Below, one piece after another: positions 53,400-61,894 of a stretch of 64,000 bases of DNA (its first letter is position 1; every line of letters starts with the position of its first letter). The position numbers were made by a program, and so were the translations under genes. The notes under the pieces are model-generated. The model saw only the letters and a list, made by a program, of their open reading frames with translations, did not search any database and was not told the origin of the DNA. Origin of the DNA: Geminicoccus roseus DSM 18922. GTDB taxonomy: Bacteria; Pseudomonadota; Alphaproteobacteria; Geminicoccales; Geminicoccaceae. Location of the stretch: the NCBI RefSeq assembly GCF_000427665.1, contig NZ_KE386572.1:4154373-4218372 (forward strand), given 5' to 3'.

Positions 53400-54272
53400 T
53401 CAGCCGGCGAAGCGCGCCTCCGGCACACCGCGCACGCCGAGATCATGGATCGCGAACAGCGAGCCGCGCGGCGCCGGGTCGTCGGGGAAACGCGGCAGCG
53501 GCGGCTTGGCCATCGAGGTCACGTAGAGCACGTCCAGCTTCGGCCCGCCGAACATCACGCTGGTCACCTTCTTGACCGGCATCTCGATCACCCGGTCGAC
53601 GCTGCCGTCCGGGGCGAAGCGCACCAGCTTGCCGGCATAGACGATCGAGCTCCAAACGCAGCCCTCTTCGTCCACCGTGGCCCCGTCGAACGCGCCGCCC
53701 TCCCACTGCATCTTCGCAAACGTGCGCTTGTTGGCGATGGCCCCGGTTGCGGTGTCGTAGTCATAGGCCGAGATCTCGCCCGACCAGGTGTCGGTGAAGT
53801 AGAAGGTCTTGCCGTCCGGGCTCCAGCACGGCCCGTTGCTGACGATGATCCCGCCCTCCAGCTTCGTCACCGACAGGTCCGGGTCCATCCGGTAGAGCGC
53901 ACCGTTGGGGCCTTCCTCCATGGTGTCCATCGAGCCCGCCACGAACCGTCCCTGCCGGTCGACCTTGCCGTCGTTGATCCGGTTGTTCGGCCGGTCCGGC
54001 TCCGGGTCGTGGATCAGCTCGACCTCGCCGCTCTGGAAGTCGAGGGAGTGCCAGCCGCGCTGCAGGGAGACGATGGCGCCGCCCTTCTTGCGCAGGCACA
54101 TCGAGCCGATCTTCTGCGGCACGTCCCAGGCCCGCACCTCCCGCCCGTCCTCGGTGCAGCGGAACACCCGGCCGTCGAAGCTGTCGATCCAGTACAGGCG
54201 CTGCTCGTCCATGTCCCAAAGCGGGCCTTCGCCGAGCGTGGTCTTGACGTCGACCAGAACCTCGATGCGCAT
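53400..54272 (-). CDS. SMP-30/gluconolactonase family lactonase, copy 2
   Basis: 290-residue six-bladed propeller hydrolase. Metal-site residues are seen as Glu in TTLGEGPLWD, Asn in NRINDGKVD and VSNGPCWSPDG, and Asp in FDGATVDEEG. The family opens sugar lactones to acids. It is clearly a tandem duplicate of the next gene, sharing for example KVDRQGRFVAG and SNGPCWSPDG and the same C-terminal pattern (LGVRG-PEARF-G). Last gene of the GntR-controlled sugar operon. Confidence 0.92.
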   Translation of the reverse strand: MRIEVLVDVKTTLGEGPLWDMDEQRLYWIDSFDGRVFRCTEDGREVRAWDVPQKIGSMCLRKKGGAIVSLQRGWHSLDFQSGEVELIHDPEPDRPNNRINDGKVDRQGRFVAGSMDTMEEGPNGALYRMDPDLSVTKLEGGIIVSNGPCWSPDGKTFYFTDTWSGEISAYDYDTATGAIANKRTFAKMQWEGGAFDGATVDEEGCVWSSIVYAGKLVRFAPDGSVDRVIEMPVKKVTSVMFGGPKLDVLYVTSMAKPPLPRFPDDPAPRGSLFAIHDLGVRGVPEARFAG

Positions 54273-54318
54273 CTGCTCGTCCTTCCCCAATTCTGTCTTC
54301 TGTTCCCGGCCCGCCGGC

Positions 54319-55194
54319 CTAGCCCTTGAACCGCGCCTCCGGCAGGCCGCGAACGCCCAGGCCATGCACCGCGAACAGCCCGCCCGCCTCGCGCTCCTGG
54401 CGCCGGCGTCCCCCGAACGGCCGCGCCATCGAGGTGACGTAGAGGATGTCCAGCTCCGGCCCGCCGAACGACATGCTGGTGATGCTGTCGACCGGCATGC
54501 CGACCAGCCGGTCGATGGTGCCGTCCGGGGCAAAGCGCACCAGCCGCCCGCCATAGACCTCCGCGCTCCACACGAAGCCTTCCGCGTCCACCGTGGCCCC
54601 GTCCGGGTAGCCCCTCAGATGGCCCTCGAAATCAGCGAACAGCCGCCGGCTCAAGAGGTCGCCGGTCGCGATGTCGTAGTCATAGGCCCAGATCTTCCGG
54701 GTCCAGCTGTCGGCGAAATAGAAGATCGTCCCGTCCGGGCTCCAGCACGGCCCGTTGCTGACGATGATGTCGCCCTCCAGCCTGGTCACGCTCAGGTCGG
54801 TGTCCAGCCGGTACAGGCCGGCCAGCGGCTCGCGCTCCTCGTAATCCATGGCGCCGGCCACGAACCGTCCCTGCCGGTCGACCTTGCCGTCGTTCATCCG
54901 GGTGCGGCGAATGCCGGCCTCGGGATCGGCGATGGGCCGCACCGCGCCATCATCGAAGTCCAGGAAGTGGAAGCCGGTGCGCAGGGAAACCACCGCGCCC
55001 CCGCCCTCGCGCAGGCACATCGAGCCGATATGCTCGGGCACGCTCCAGCTCTTCAGGTCGCCGCCCGCCGCATCGCAGCGATGGATCGCCTTGCCGTGGC
55101 TGTCGATCCAGTAGAGGCGCTGCTCCCGGACGTCCCAAAGAGGACCTTCGCCCAGCTCGTCGCGGGCCTCGGTCAGCAGTTCGATGCGCAGCAT
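54319..55194 (-). CDS. SMP-30/gluconolactonase family lactonase, copy 1
   Basis: 291-residue paralogue of the downstream gene. It keeps ELGEGPLWD, RMNDGKVDRQG, SNGPCWSPDG and PDGATVDAEG, so all metal ligands appear intact. It differs mainly in the blade carrying YDIATGDLLSRRL and in the loop before the C-terminus (GGRRRQEREAG), where substrate choice may be altered. It starts 12 bases after the SDR stop. Confidence 0.92.
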   Translation of the reverse strand: MLRIELLTEARDELGEGPLWDVREQRLYWIDSHGKAIHRCDAAGGDLKSWSVPEHIGSMCLREGGGAVVSLRTGFHFLDFDDGAVRPIADPEAGIRRTRMNDGKVDRQGRFVAGAMDYEEREPLAGLYRLDTDLSVTRLEGDIIVSNGPCWSPDGTIFYFADSWTRKIWAYDYDIATGDLLSRRLFADFEGHLRGYPDGATVDAEGFVWSAEVYGGRLVRFAPDGTIDRLVGMPVDSITSMSFGGPELDILYVTSMARPFGGRRRQEREAGGLFAVHGLGVRGLPEARFKG

Positions 55195-55206
55195 GGAATC
55201 CGATCC

Positions 55207-55983
55207 TCACAAGGCTTCGACATTGCCGTCGACGCTCAGCGACTGGCCGGAGATGTTGCGGCCCTGCGGCGAGACCAGGAACAGCACCATGGAAGCCACG
55301 TCGTTGGGGCTGACCATCCGGCGCAGCGAGACCCGGCTCAAATACTGCCGCTCCATCTCCTCATAAGGGACGCCCACCTGCTGGGCGCGCGCCCGAATCA
55401 CGCCCTCCATGCGCGGCCCCTCGACGATGCCCGGCAGCACCGCGTTCACGGTGATGTTGTCCGGGCCCAGCTCCTTGGCGAGGCTCTGGGTCAGGCCGAT
55501 CACCCCCCATTTGGCCGCGGCATAGGGCGTGCGGAACGCGTAGCCGAACTTGCCGGCGGCCGAGGACATGTTGATCATCGCCCCGCCGCCCGCGTCGCGC
55601 AGCATCGGCACCGCCCGCCGGGCGCACAGGAACTGGCCGGTCAGGTCGATGTCCAGGCAGCGCCGCCAGTCGGCCAGGCTCAGCGTCTCGATCCCGCCGG
55701 TGGGCCCGGCGATCCCGGCATTGTTGACCAGCACGTCCAGCCCGCCGAGCGTCGCCTGCACCTCGTCGAACATTCGGTCGACCTGGCCCTCGTCGGACAC
55801 GTCGGCGACACTCGTGCCGACCTCCGGCCGGGCCTGGCGCAGGGCGGCCAGTGCCGCCTCGTCCACGTCGCAGACATGGATCCGGGCGCCGGCTTCGGCC
55901 AGCGTGTCGACGATCGCCCGGCCGATGCCCGACGCCCCCGCCGTCACCAGGACCCGGCGTCCTTCTGCCATCAGTTCCGCCAT
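55207..55983 (-). CDS. SDR family sugar-type dehydrogenase
   Basis: 258-residue classical short-chain dehydrogenase with VTAGASGIGRAI, an acidic CDVD after the second strand (favouring NAD over NADP), NNAGIAGP, the catalytic Ser in NMSSAAGKFG and YAAAK (Tyr, Lys). Position between the sugar transporter and two lactonases suggests it oxidises the imported sugar to a lactone; the substrate is inferred, not shown. A second Met four codons later is an alternative start. Confidence 0.9.
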   Translation of the reverse strand: MAELMAEGRRVLVTAGASGIGRAIVDTLAEAGARIHVCDVDEAALAALRQARPEVGTSVADVSDEGQVDRMFDEVQATLGGLDVLVNNAGIAGPTGGIETLSLADWRRCLDIDLTGQFLCARRAVPMLRDAGGGAMINMSSAAGKFGYAFRTPYAAAKWGVIGLTQSLAKELGPDNITVNAVLPGIVEGPRMEGVIRARAQQVGVPYEEMERQYLSRVSLRRMVSPNDVASMVLFLVSPQGRNISGQSLSVDGNVEAL

Positions 55984-55999
55984 CGGTTCGTTGTCCTTC

Positions 56000-58075
56000 T
56001 CAAGCGTGGCGCTCGCGCAGCGCCAGCACCGCCGCCAGCACCACGAGGCCCAGGATGATGTCGCGCACCGCGCTCGGCAGGGTCGTGCCGGCCAAGAGCG
56101 TGGCCAGCGCGGTGAGCAGCAGGACGCCGCCCAGCATCCCGGCATAATGGCCGCGCCCGCCGGTGATCAGCGTGCCGCCCACCACCACCGCCGCGATCGA
56201 GGGCAGCAGGTACTCGTCGCCCATGCCGAGGCTGGCCTGGCCGGAAAAGCCGGACAGGAGGATGCCGACCAGCGCCGCGCAGAAGCCGGAAAGCGCATAG
56301 GTGCCGATCAGCGTCCCGCCGACGCCGACCCCGGACAGCTTGGCCACGGTCGGGCTGTTGCCGACCGCATAGACCCGCCGGCCGAACGCGGTGCGGTTGA
56401 GCAGCAGGAGGGCCACCGCCACGAACAGCACCAGCAGCCAGATCACCGGGGTGACGCCAAGGAAGCTGCCGGTCATCAGCCAGCGCTGGGTCGGCGAGGC
56501 GAAGCCGGCGGGTGTGCCGTCGCTGTAGACCAGGGCGGCTCCCTGCAGGATGCCGTTCATCGCCAGCGTCATCACGATCGGCGGCAGGCCCAGGAACACG
56601 ATCCCGGCCCCGTTCAGGGCGCCCAGCCCGATGCCCAGGAGCAGGCCGAACGGCACCACCCAGAGCGCGCTCATATCCGAGCCGCTGATCAGGTCGGCGG
56701 TGACGATGCCGATCAGGCCGATCATCCAGGGCAGCGACAGGTCGAGCCCGCCGGTCAGGATCGCCGCGCCCTGACCCAGCGCCAGGATCGCCAGGAAGGA
56801 GGAGAGCACCAGCAGCGAGTTGAAGTAGGAGGGGTTGGTCAGCGTGTTGCCGTAGATCAGGTGGGTCGCCAGCAGCACGATCGCGGCCCCGGCGAACGCC
56901 GGCAGCACGAAGCGCAAGGTGTGGCGGTGCCGCTCCAGCCAGGACGGCCGGACCAGCCCGGCCTTGGCGGCAGGCGCCGAAAGCTTCGGCGTGAACGGGG
57001 CGGAGGGGTGCGCCGCCGCCAGGGTGCCGGCCCGCCAGGCCCGCAGCTTCAAGACGCCCAGGCGCAGGTACTCGGCGATCGGCGAGTGCCTGTTCAACGA
57101 TCCCACCAGCACCGCCAGGATCAGGATCGCGCCCTCGACCACCGAGCTGTAGTAGGCCGAGACATTGAGCACGAGCAGGATGTTGACCACGATCATCAGG
57201 ATGTAGGCGCCGACCAGCGAGCCCACCGCCCCGCCGCGCCCTCCTCCCAGCATGGTCCCGCCCAGCACCACGGCGGTGAACACCTGGAGCAGCATCGGCC
57301 GGCCGATCAGCGGGTCGGCCGAGCCGGTCTGCGCGGTGACGAAGGCGCCCGCCGCCCCGTAGAACAGGCCCGCCAGGGTGTAGGTCCAGAACTTGATCGC
57401 CCGGGTCGACATGCCGGCGGCGCGGGCGGATTCCTCGTCGCTGCCGACCGCATAGATGCCGGTGCCGAAGCGCGAGTTCTTGATCAGGAACCAGATCAGC
57501 AGCGCCACCGCCAGGATCACGATCGGCGCCGGCAAAAGCTCCGGCATCGCGTCGCCGGTCAGGAACATGGAGAATTCCGGCGGGGTCATCCCGCCCGGCT
57601 TGTCCATGATCAACAGCGTGATGCCCTGGACGATGAACATCGAGGACAGGGTGACCACGATCGGCTGCAGGCGCACGAACGCCACGAAAAAGCCGTTGAA
57701 GGCGCCGACCAGCCCGCCGATCGCCAGCGCCGCCAGGGCCATGGTGACCTGCGAGCCGATGCTGGGTCCCATCCAGGTGGCCAGCACCACGTTGACCAGC
57801 GAGATCACCGCGCCTGCCGAGAGATCGAAGCCGCCGCTCAGGATCACGAAGGTCTGGCCCATCGCCGCCAGCGCCAAAGTGGCGCCGCCGGACGACATGA
57901 AGCTCAGCTCGAAATAGCTGAACGGGCCCGGCGTGATCGCCGCCACCACCATGAACAGCGCCACGAACACGGCGACCGCGACGAGCAGGCCGCGCCCGCG
58001 CGCCAGGGTGAGGGCCCAGCGCGGCCGGTGGCGGGCGGGACGGGCGGGCTGGCCCATTGAAAGGGACGCGCTCAT
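56000..58075 (-). CDS. Sugar ABC transporter permease, two CUT2 permeases fused
   Basis: 691-residue protein built from two complete BPD_transp_2 permeases. Repeat 1 (about 25-330) has FVILSGGFDLSAGAVISL and QVFTAVVLGGTMLGGGRGG; repeat 2 (about 385-690) has AAILTGGLDLSLPWMIGL and PSIAAVVVGGTLITGGRGH. A hydrophilic linker of about 50 residues joins them. CUT2 permeases normally dimerise from single polypeptides, so this fusion would form a fixed heterodimer. It overlaps the ATPase gene by four bases. Confidence 0.93.
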   Translation of the reverse strand: MSASLSMGQPARPARHRPRWALTLARGRGLLVAVAVFVALFMVVAAITPGPFSYFELSFMSSGGATLALAAMGQTFVILSGGFDLSAGAVISLVNVVLATWMGPSIGSQVTMALAALAIGGLVGAFNGFFVAFVRLQPIVVTLSSMFIVQGITLLIMDKPGGMTPPEFSMFLTGDAMPELLPAPIVILAVALLIWFLIKNSRFGTGIYAVGSDEESARAAGMSTRAIKFWTYTLAGLFYGAAGAFVTAQTGSADPLIGRPMLLQVFTAVVLGGTMLGGGRGGAVGSLVGAYILMIVVNILLVLNVSAYYSSVVEGAILILAVLVGSLNRHSPIAEYLRLGVLKLRAWRAGTLAAAHPSAPFTPKLSAPAAKAGLVRPSWLERHRHTLRFVLPAFAGAAIVLLATHLIYGNTLTNPSYFNSLLVLSSFLAILALGQGAAILTGGLDLSLPWMIGLIGIVTADLISGSDMSALWVVPFGLLLGIGLGALNGAGIVFLGLPPIVMTLAMNGILQGAALVYSDGTPAGFASPTQRWLMTGSFLGVTPVIWLLVLFVAVALLLLNRTAFGRRVYAVGNSPTVAKLSGVGVGGTLIGTYALSGFCAALVGILLSGFSGQASLGMGDEYLLPSIAAVVVGGTLITGGRGHYAGMLGGVLLLTALATLLAGTTLPSAVRDIILGLVVLAAVLALRERHA

Positions 58076-59616
58076 GCCGCCGCTCCCCGCTGCTCGCCAA
58101 GGGCGCTGCGCATGATCGCTTCCTCCTCGATCGCTTCACCGGCGAGCTCGGAAACGATCCGGCCGCCATACATGACCAGGACCCGGTCGCACAGGTTCAC
58201 CAGTTCGGCGATCTCGGTCGAGTAGAACAGGACCGCGCCGCCGGCATCGGCGAACGCGCGCATCAGGAGATAGAGCTGGTGCTTGGTGCCGATGTCGACG
58301 CCGCGGGTGGGGTCGAACATCAACAGCGTGCGGCTGCCGGCCAGCAGCCACTTGCCGATCGCGATCTTCTGCTGGTTGCCGCCGGAAAAGGCGCCGGCCG
58401 GGGTATAGAGCGCGCGGGGATCGACCTCGACCTGGCGGAACACCCTGGCCACCGCGTCGGTCTCGGCCTTGCCGTCGATCAGCCCGCCCTTGGTGAAGCG
58501 CTCGATCACCGGCAGCGCCACGTTGCTGCGCCCGTCCATTTTCAGGAACAGGCCCTCGGTCTTGCGGTCCTCCGGCACCAGGCTGATGCCGATATTGGCG
58601 CGGATCGCGTCCTGCGGCGAGGCCAGGGTGACCTCGCGGCCATCGATCAGGATCTGCCCGGCCGAGGGCGGCGCCATGCCGAAGCAGGACAAAAACAGCT
58701 GCTGCTGGCCCATGCCCTGCAGCCCTGCGATGCCCAGGATCTCGCCCGGATGCAGCGCGAAGCTTGCCCCCTTCAGGCGGCTGCCGACCGAAAGGTCGCG
58801 TGCCTCCAGGAAAGGGGTGACGCCGTTCCGGGCGCGCGGCGGGGCCTTGGGCGGAAAGGTTGCCGCCAGCGAGCGGCCGATGATCATCCGCACCACCTCG
58901 TCGTCGGTGATCGCATCCACGGTGGCGGTGCCGACTTCCTTGCCGTTGCGCAGCACGGTCAGCCGGTCGCAGAACAGGCGGACCTCCGGCATCCGGTGCG
59001 AGATGAACACCACGGTGACGCCCTCCTGGGTCACCCGCCGGATCAGCTCGCCCAGCCAGTCGATGTCGCGCCCGGACAGGCTGGAGGTCGGCTCGTCCAG
59101 CAGGAGGATGCGCGGCTTGCGGAACACCGCGCGGGCGATCTCGATCTTCTGGCGGACCGGCAGGTCCAGGTCGCGGATCTCCGCGCGCGGGTCGATGAAG
59201 TCCAGGCCGAGCGCGGCCAGGTGCCGGACGACCCGGCGCTCGCCCTCGCGGCGGCGCAGCTGGCCCAGCAGGCCGGTGGGGGCGTGCGGCAGCAGCATGT
59301 TCTCGGCGACGGTCAGGTCGCGGACCAGGGTCATCTCCTGGTACGCGGTCTGCACGCCGTGGCGCTGCGCCTCCAAGGGCTCGCCCAGCCGCACCGGCTG
59401 GCCGAACAGCTCGATACCGCCCTGGTCCGGCTGCACCAGGCCGGAGAGCATCTTCACCGTGGTCGACTTGCCGGCCCCGTTCTCGCCCAGGAGCGCGTGG
59501 ACCTCGCCCGGCGCCACCTCGAACGACATGCCGTCCAGCGCCACCGTGGCGCCATACGCCTTGACGACGCGCTCGACCCGCAGGGCATGGGGGATGGTCG
59601 GGGAGTTGGCGGCCAT
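58072..59616 (-). CDS. Sugar ABC transporter ATP-binding protein, double domain (CUT2)
   Basis: 514-residue RbsA-like ATPase. Domain 1 has GENGAGKST and ILLLDEPTSSLS, and a variant signature LDLPVRQKIEIARA in place of LSGGQ. Domain 2 has GLQGMGQQQ (degenerate P-loop, no GKS/T), FSGGNQQKIAIGKW and LLMFDPTRGVDIG. Sites that deviate this way in one half are usual for the CUT2 family. The start lies 34 bases after an intercistronic hairpin; the gene is coupled to the fused permease. Confidence 0.92.
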   Translation of the reverse strand: MAANSPTIPHALRVERVVKAYGATVALDGMSFEVAPGEVHALLGENGAGKSTTVKMLSGLVQPDQGGIELFGQPVRLGEPLEAQRHGVQTAYQEMTLVRDLTVAENMLLPHAPTGLLGQLRRREGERRVVRHLAALGLDFIDPRAEIRDLDLPVRQKIEIARAVFRKPRILLLDEPTSSLSGRDIDWLGELIRRVTQEGVTVVFISHRMPEVRLFCDRLTVLRNGKEVGTATVDAITDDEVVRMIIGRSLAATFPPKAPPRARNGVTPFLEARDLSVGSRLKGASFALHPGEILGIAGLQGMGQQQLFLSCFGMAPPSAGQILIDGREVTLASPQDAIRANIGISLVPEDRKTEGLFLKMDGRSNVALPVIERFTKGGLIDGKAETDAVARVFRQVEVDPRALYTPAGAFSGGNQQKIAIGKWLLAGSRTLLMFDPTRGVDIGTKHQLYLLMRAFADAGGAVLFYSTEIAELVNLCDRVLVMYGGRIVSELAGEAIEEEAIMRSALGEQRGAAA

Positions 59617-59649
59617 GCGGGCTTTCCGGCAGCGGGAACGACAAGAACA

Positions 59650-59680
59650 GGGGTCCGGGCGCCGCGGACGCCCGGACCCC
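59650..59680 (-). other. Intercistronic stem-loop after the binding-protein gene
   Basis: Perfect 12-base arms GGGGTCCGGGCG and CGCCCGGACCCC with a 7-base loop lie between the binding-protein stop and the ATPase start, with no U-run. It occupies the same position as the hairpin in the other CUT2 operon (18985-19007) and probably raises binding-protein expression relative to the rest. Confidence 0.6.
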
Positions 59681-59695
59681 GTCAGCAAGGGCGGC

Positions 59696-60829
59696 TTACT
59701 GCTCCGGCTCGCCCACCAGGGCGGCCTGCAGGCCCACTTCCGGCGTGTCCGGCGAGTAGATCGAGGCGAACCAGCCGGGGTTGGTGATGATCGAGGGCTG
59801 GAACACGTTGCAGCCCTCGGACATCTCCTGCCAGGTGCCCTCGGCGCAGAGCTTGATCTCGTCGCTGGTGTAGAGCGGCAGGGGCAGGACGGTCTTCTGG
59901 GGGATGTCCTGGCCTTCCAGCTTCTGCACCGCGAGCTTGAGCGCCAGGGCGCCGGAATAGGGCGGGGAGGCGTAGGAGATGCGCGGCGCGCCCATCGGCA
60001 TGTAGGTGCCGTTGGCGCCCTCGACCTCGGTGCCCTCCGGCAGCGCCTGGATGCGCCCGCCATTGGAGCCCTCGCCGGCGCAGGGCTTCAGGTTGGCCGG
60101 CTCGATGCCCGCCTCGATCTGCATCGAGTTGGCGGTGAAGCAGCCGGCCTGCATCCACAGCCCGTCGATGTCGTCCCATTTGTGGGTGGCCAGGATCTTG
60201 GACAGTTCGGTGCGGGCGTTGGCCTGGCTCCACATGCCCGGCGCCTCGGCGATGATCTCGATCTCCGGGTGCTGGTCGAACACTTCCTTGGCGGCCTGGG
60301 TGCGCAGCGTGTCCACCGAGGTGCCGGGCACGCCGGTGATCGCCACGATCCTGCCCTTGCCGTCCAGCTGCTGGACCAGCCACTCGGCGGTCTTGCGCCC
60401 GGCCTCTTCCTGGTCGATCGCGATGTTGTAGGCGCAGGGCTCGGTGATCTCGGCATCATAGGCGATCACGGTGACGCCCTTGTTGCAGGCGTTCTTGACC
60501 ACCTGGTTCAGGGCGGTGGGCGAGATCGGGAACACCACGATCGCGTCGGCGCCGGCCTGGACCATCGAGTTGATCTGCTGGATCTGGCGCTGGGCGTTGG
60601 GGCCGGAGACCTGGACCTGCAGGTCGACCTTGTCCTGCATGGACGGATGCGCCGCCATCGCCTTGATCATGTTGGCGGCCTCGGCCTGCCAGTCATTGCC
60701 GATATAGCTCATCGACAGGAAGATCTTGTGCTTCTCGTCGGCCGCCTGTGCCGGCGCCGCCAGCCCGGCCGTCCCGGCAATGCAGCCGGCCGCCAGCAGC
60801 GACGAGAGGAGCTTGCCACCCAGTTTCAT
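59696..60829 (-). CDS. Sugar ABC transporter substrate-binding protein (CUT2)
   Basis: 377-residue periplasmic binding protein; signal peptide about residues 1-29 (ending AQA). KIFLSMSYIGNDWQAEAANMIKA, QINSMVQAGADAIVVFPISPTALN and AITGVPGTSVDTLR fit the ribose-type fold; several extra Cys residues (six or more in the mature part) are unusual and suggest disulfides. First gene of the operon binding protein-ATPase-fused permease-SDR-lactonase-lactonase, divergent from the GntR gene. Confidence 0.9.
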   Translation of the reverse strand: MKLGGKLLSSLLAAGCIAGTAGLAAPAQAADEKHKIFLSMSYIGNDWQAEAANMIKAMAAHPSMQDKVDLQVQVSGPNAQRQIQQINSMVQAGADAIVVFPISPTALNQVVKNACNKGVTVIAYDAEITEPCAYNIAIDQEEAGRKTAEWLVQQLDGKGRIVAITGVPGTSVDTLRTQAAKEVFDQHPEIEIIAEAPGMWSQANARTELSKILATHKWDDIDGLWMQAGCFTANSMQIEAGIEPANLKPCAGEGSNGGRIQALPEGTEVEGANGTYMPMGAPRISYASPPYSGALALKLAVQKLEGQDIPQKTVLPLPLYTSDEIKLCAEGTWQEMSEGCNVFQPSIITNPGWFASIYSPDTPEVGLQAALVGEPEQ

Positions 60830-60899
60830 TGATCCCGCCTCCCTGAACGGGGGCGGACGCGGCGTCCTGGCCGTCGCTGCCCCCTGCGTTTTCGTTGAT

Positions 60900-60919
60900 T
60901 GATCTTTGATCATAGATCA
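60900..60919. promoter_or_regulatory. Palindromic operator, probable GntR-family site
   Basis: TGATCT-T-TGATCA-T-AGATCA is a 20-base sequence that is self-complementary at all but two positions. It sits almost exactly midway between the start codons of the divergent GntR regulator (70 bases away) and the sugar operon (71 bases away). Size and symmetry suit a GntR/FCD dimer, so it likely controls both directions. TATGAT within it on the minus strand could be a -10. Confidence 0.65.
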
Positions 60920-60988
60920 CGAACACTGGCAACGGCGGAAAATCGGGGGCACCGGCCTGCCGGGGGCGGGCGGAACAGAGGCGATCTC

Positions 60989-61669
60989 ATGGCACTGGCA
61001 GAGGACATCCGGCAGCTGCCGCTGCGCCCGGTCGGCAGGGAAAGCATGCAGGACCGGGTCTATCGCCAGCTGGTGGCGATGATCCTGGACGGCGAGCTGG
61101 AGCCCGGCCGCACCGTGACCATCGCCAGCATCGCGCAAGCCTTCCAGGTCAGCGCCATGCCGGTGCGCGAGGCGCTGCACCGGCTGACCGCGGCCAAGGC
61201 GCTGACCGTGGTGGCCGGCCGCTCGGTGGGCATCCCGCCGCTCAGCGTCGAGCGCCTGTCCGACCTGCGCCGGGTCCGGGTCGAGGTGGAGGGGCTGGCG
61301 GCGGAATGGGCCGCCGCCCATGTCACGCCCGCCATGCTGGCCCGGCTGGACAGCCGGATCCAGGCGATGTCGGCCTGCGTGGCGACCGGCGACCAGGGCG
61401 GCTTCGTCCCGGCCAACCGCGAGTTCCACTTCACCATCTACGAGGCCGCCGGCTCCGCCTCGCTGCTGGCCCTGATCGAGAGCCTGTGGCTGCAGATCGG
61501 CCCCTATCTCAGCCTCTTGCGCGGCTCCGGCAACTGGCGCAACGCCAACATCCAGCACCAGGTCCTGCGCGACGCCCTGGCCCGCCACGACGGCAAGGCC
61601 GCGCGCGCCGCCCTGGAAGCCGACATCACCGACGCCGCGGTGATCCTGGAAGGCCTGCTGCGGGGCTAG
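60989..61669 (+). CDS. GntR family transcriptional regulator (FCD type)
   Basis: 226-residue regulator with an N-terminal winged helix-turn-helix (DRVYRQLVAMILDGELEPG, then VSAMPVREALHRLTAAKAL) and a C-terminal helical FCD ligand domain (LRRVRVEVEGLAAEWAA, REFHFTIYEAAG, HQVLRDALARHD) whose conserved His/Asp residues often hold a metal. It presumably senses a sugar or sugar acid and controls the divergent operon. Its TAG stop abuts the left end of the IS5-like element, so the last base of the gene is shared with the IS. Confidence 0.9.
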   Translation: MALAEDIRQLPLRPVGRESMQDRVYRQLVAMILDGELEPGRTVTIASIAQAFQVSAMPVREALHRLTAAKALTVVAGRSVGIPPLSVERLSDLRRVRVEVEGLAAEWAAAHVTPAMLARLDSRIQAMSACVATGDQGGFVPANREFHFTIYEAAGSASLLALIESLWLQIGPYLSLLRGSGNWRNANIQHQVLRDALARHDGKAARAALEADITDAAVILEGLLRG

Positions 61670-61833
61670 AAACGGCCTTCGAATGCTTAAGCTGTGGATC
61701 GTGCGAGCCTTCTCAGCATGATCCGGCTCATGGCGGCATAGATCATGGTCTCGCTTGTCTGAGGTAACCATTCATAGTCGCTGCAGAGCCGCCGTGACTG
61801 GCCGAGCCAGGCAAAAGTCCTCTCCACCACCCA

Positions 61834-61894
61834 TCATCGGCCAGCAGGCCGATGATCCGTTTCCCGAAGGGACCGCGGTCAGCAGACCGCGGAG
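61834..61894. repeat. 61-base hairpin-rich insertion in the transposase
   Basis: Splits the conserved LPRR|WVVERTF motif. It contains three hairpins in a row: ATCATCGGCC-AGCA-GGCCGATGAT (61833-61856), TCCC-GAA-GGGA (61862-61872) and CCGCGGTC-AGCA-GACCGCGG (61873-61892). The two large stems share the same AGCA loop. Removing 61 bases would restore the usual transposase sequence. Confidence 0.6.

Noticed and set aside
55550-58060. 836-codon open frame on the plus strand
   Set aside because: Antisense to the fused permease and SDR genes; low-complexity composition.
61833-61894. CRISPR repeat or integron attachment site
   Set aside because: The hairpins are adjacent and not spaced by unique spacers, and no cas or integrase gene is present; they fit insertions in a transposase better.
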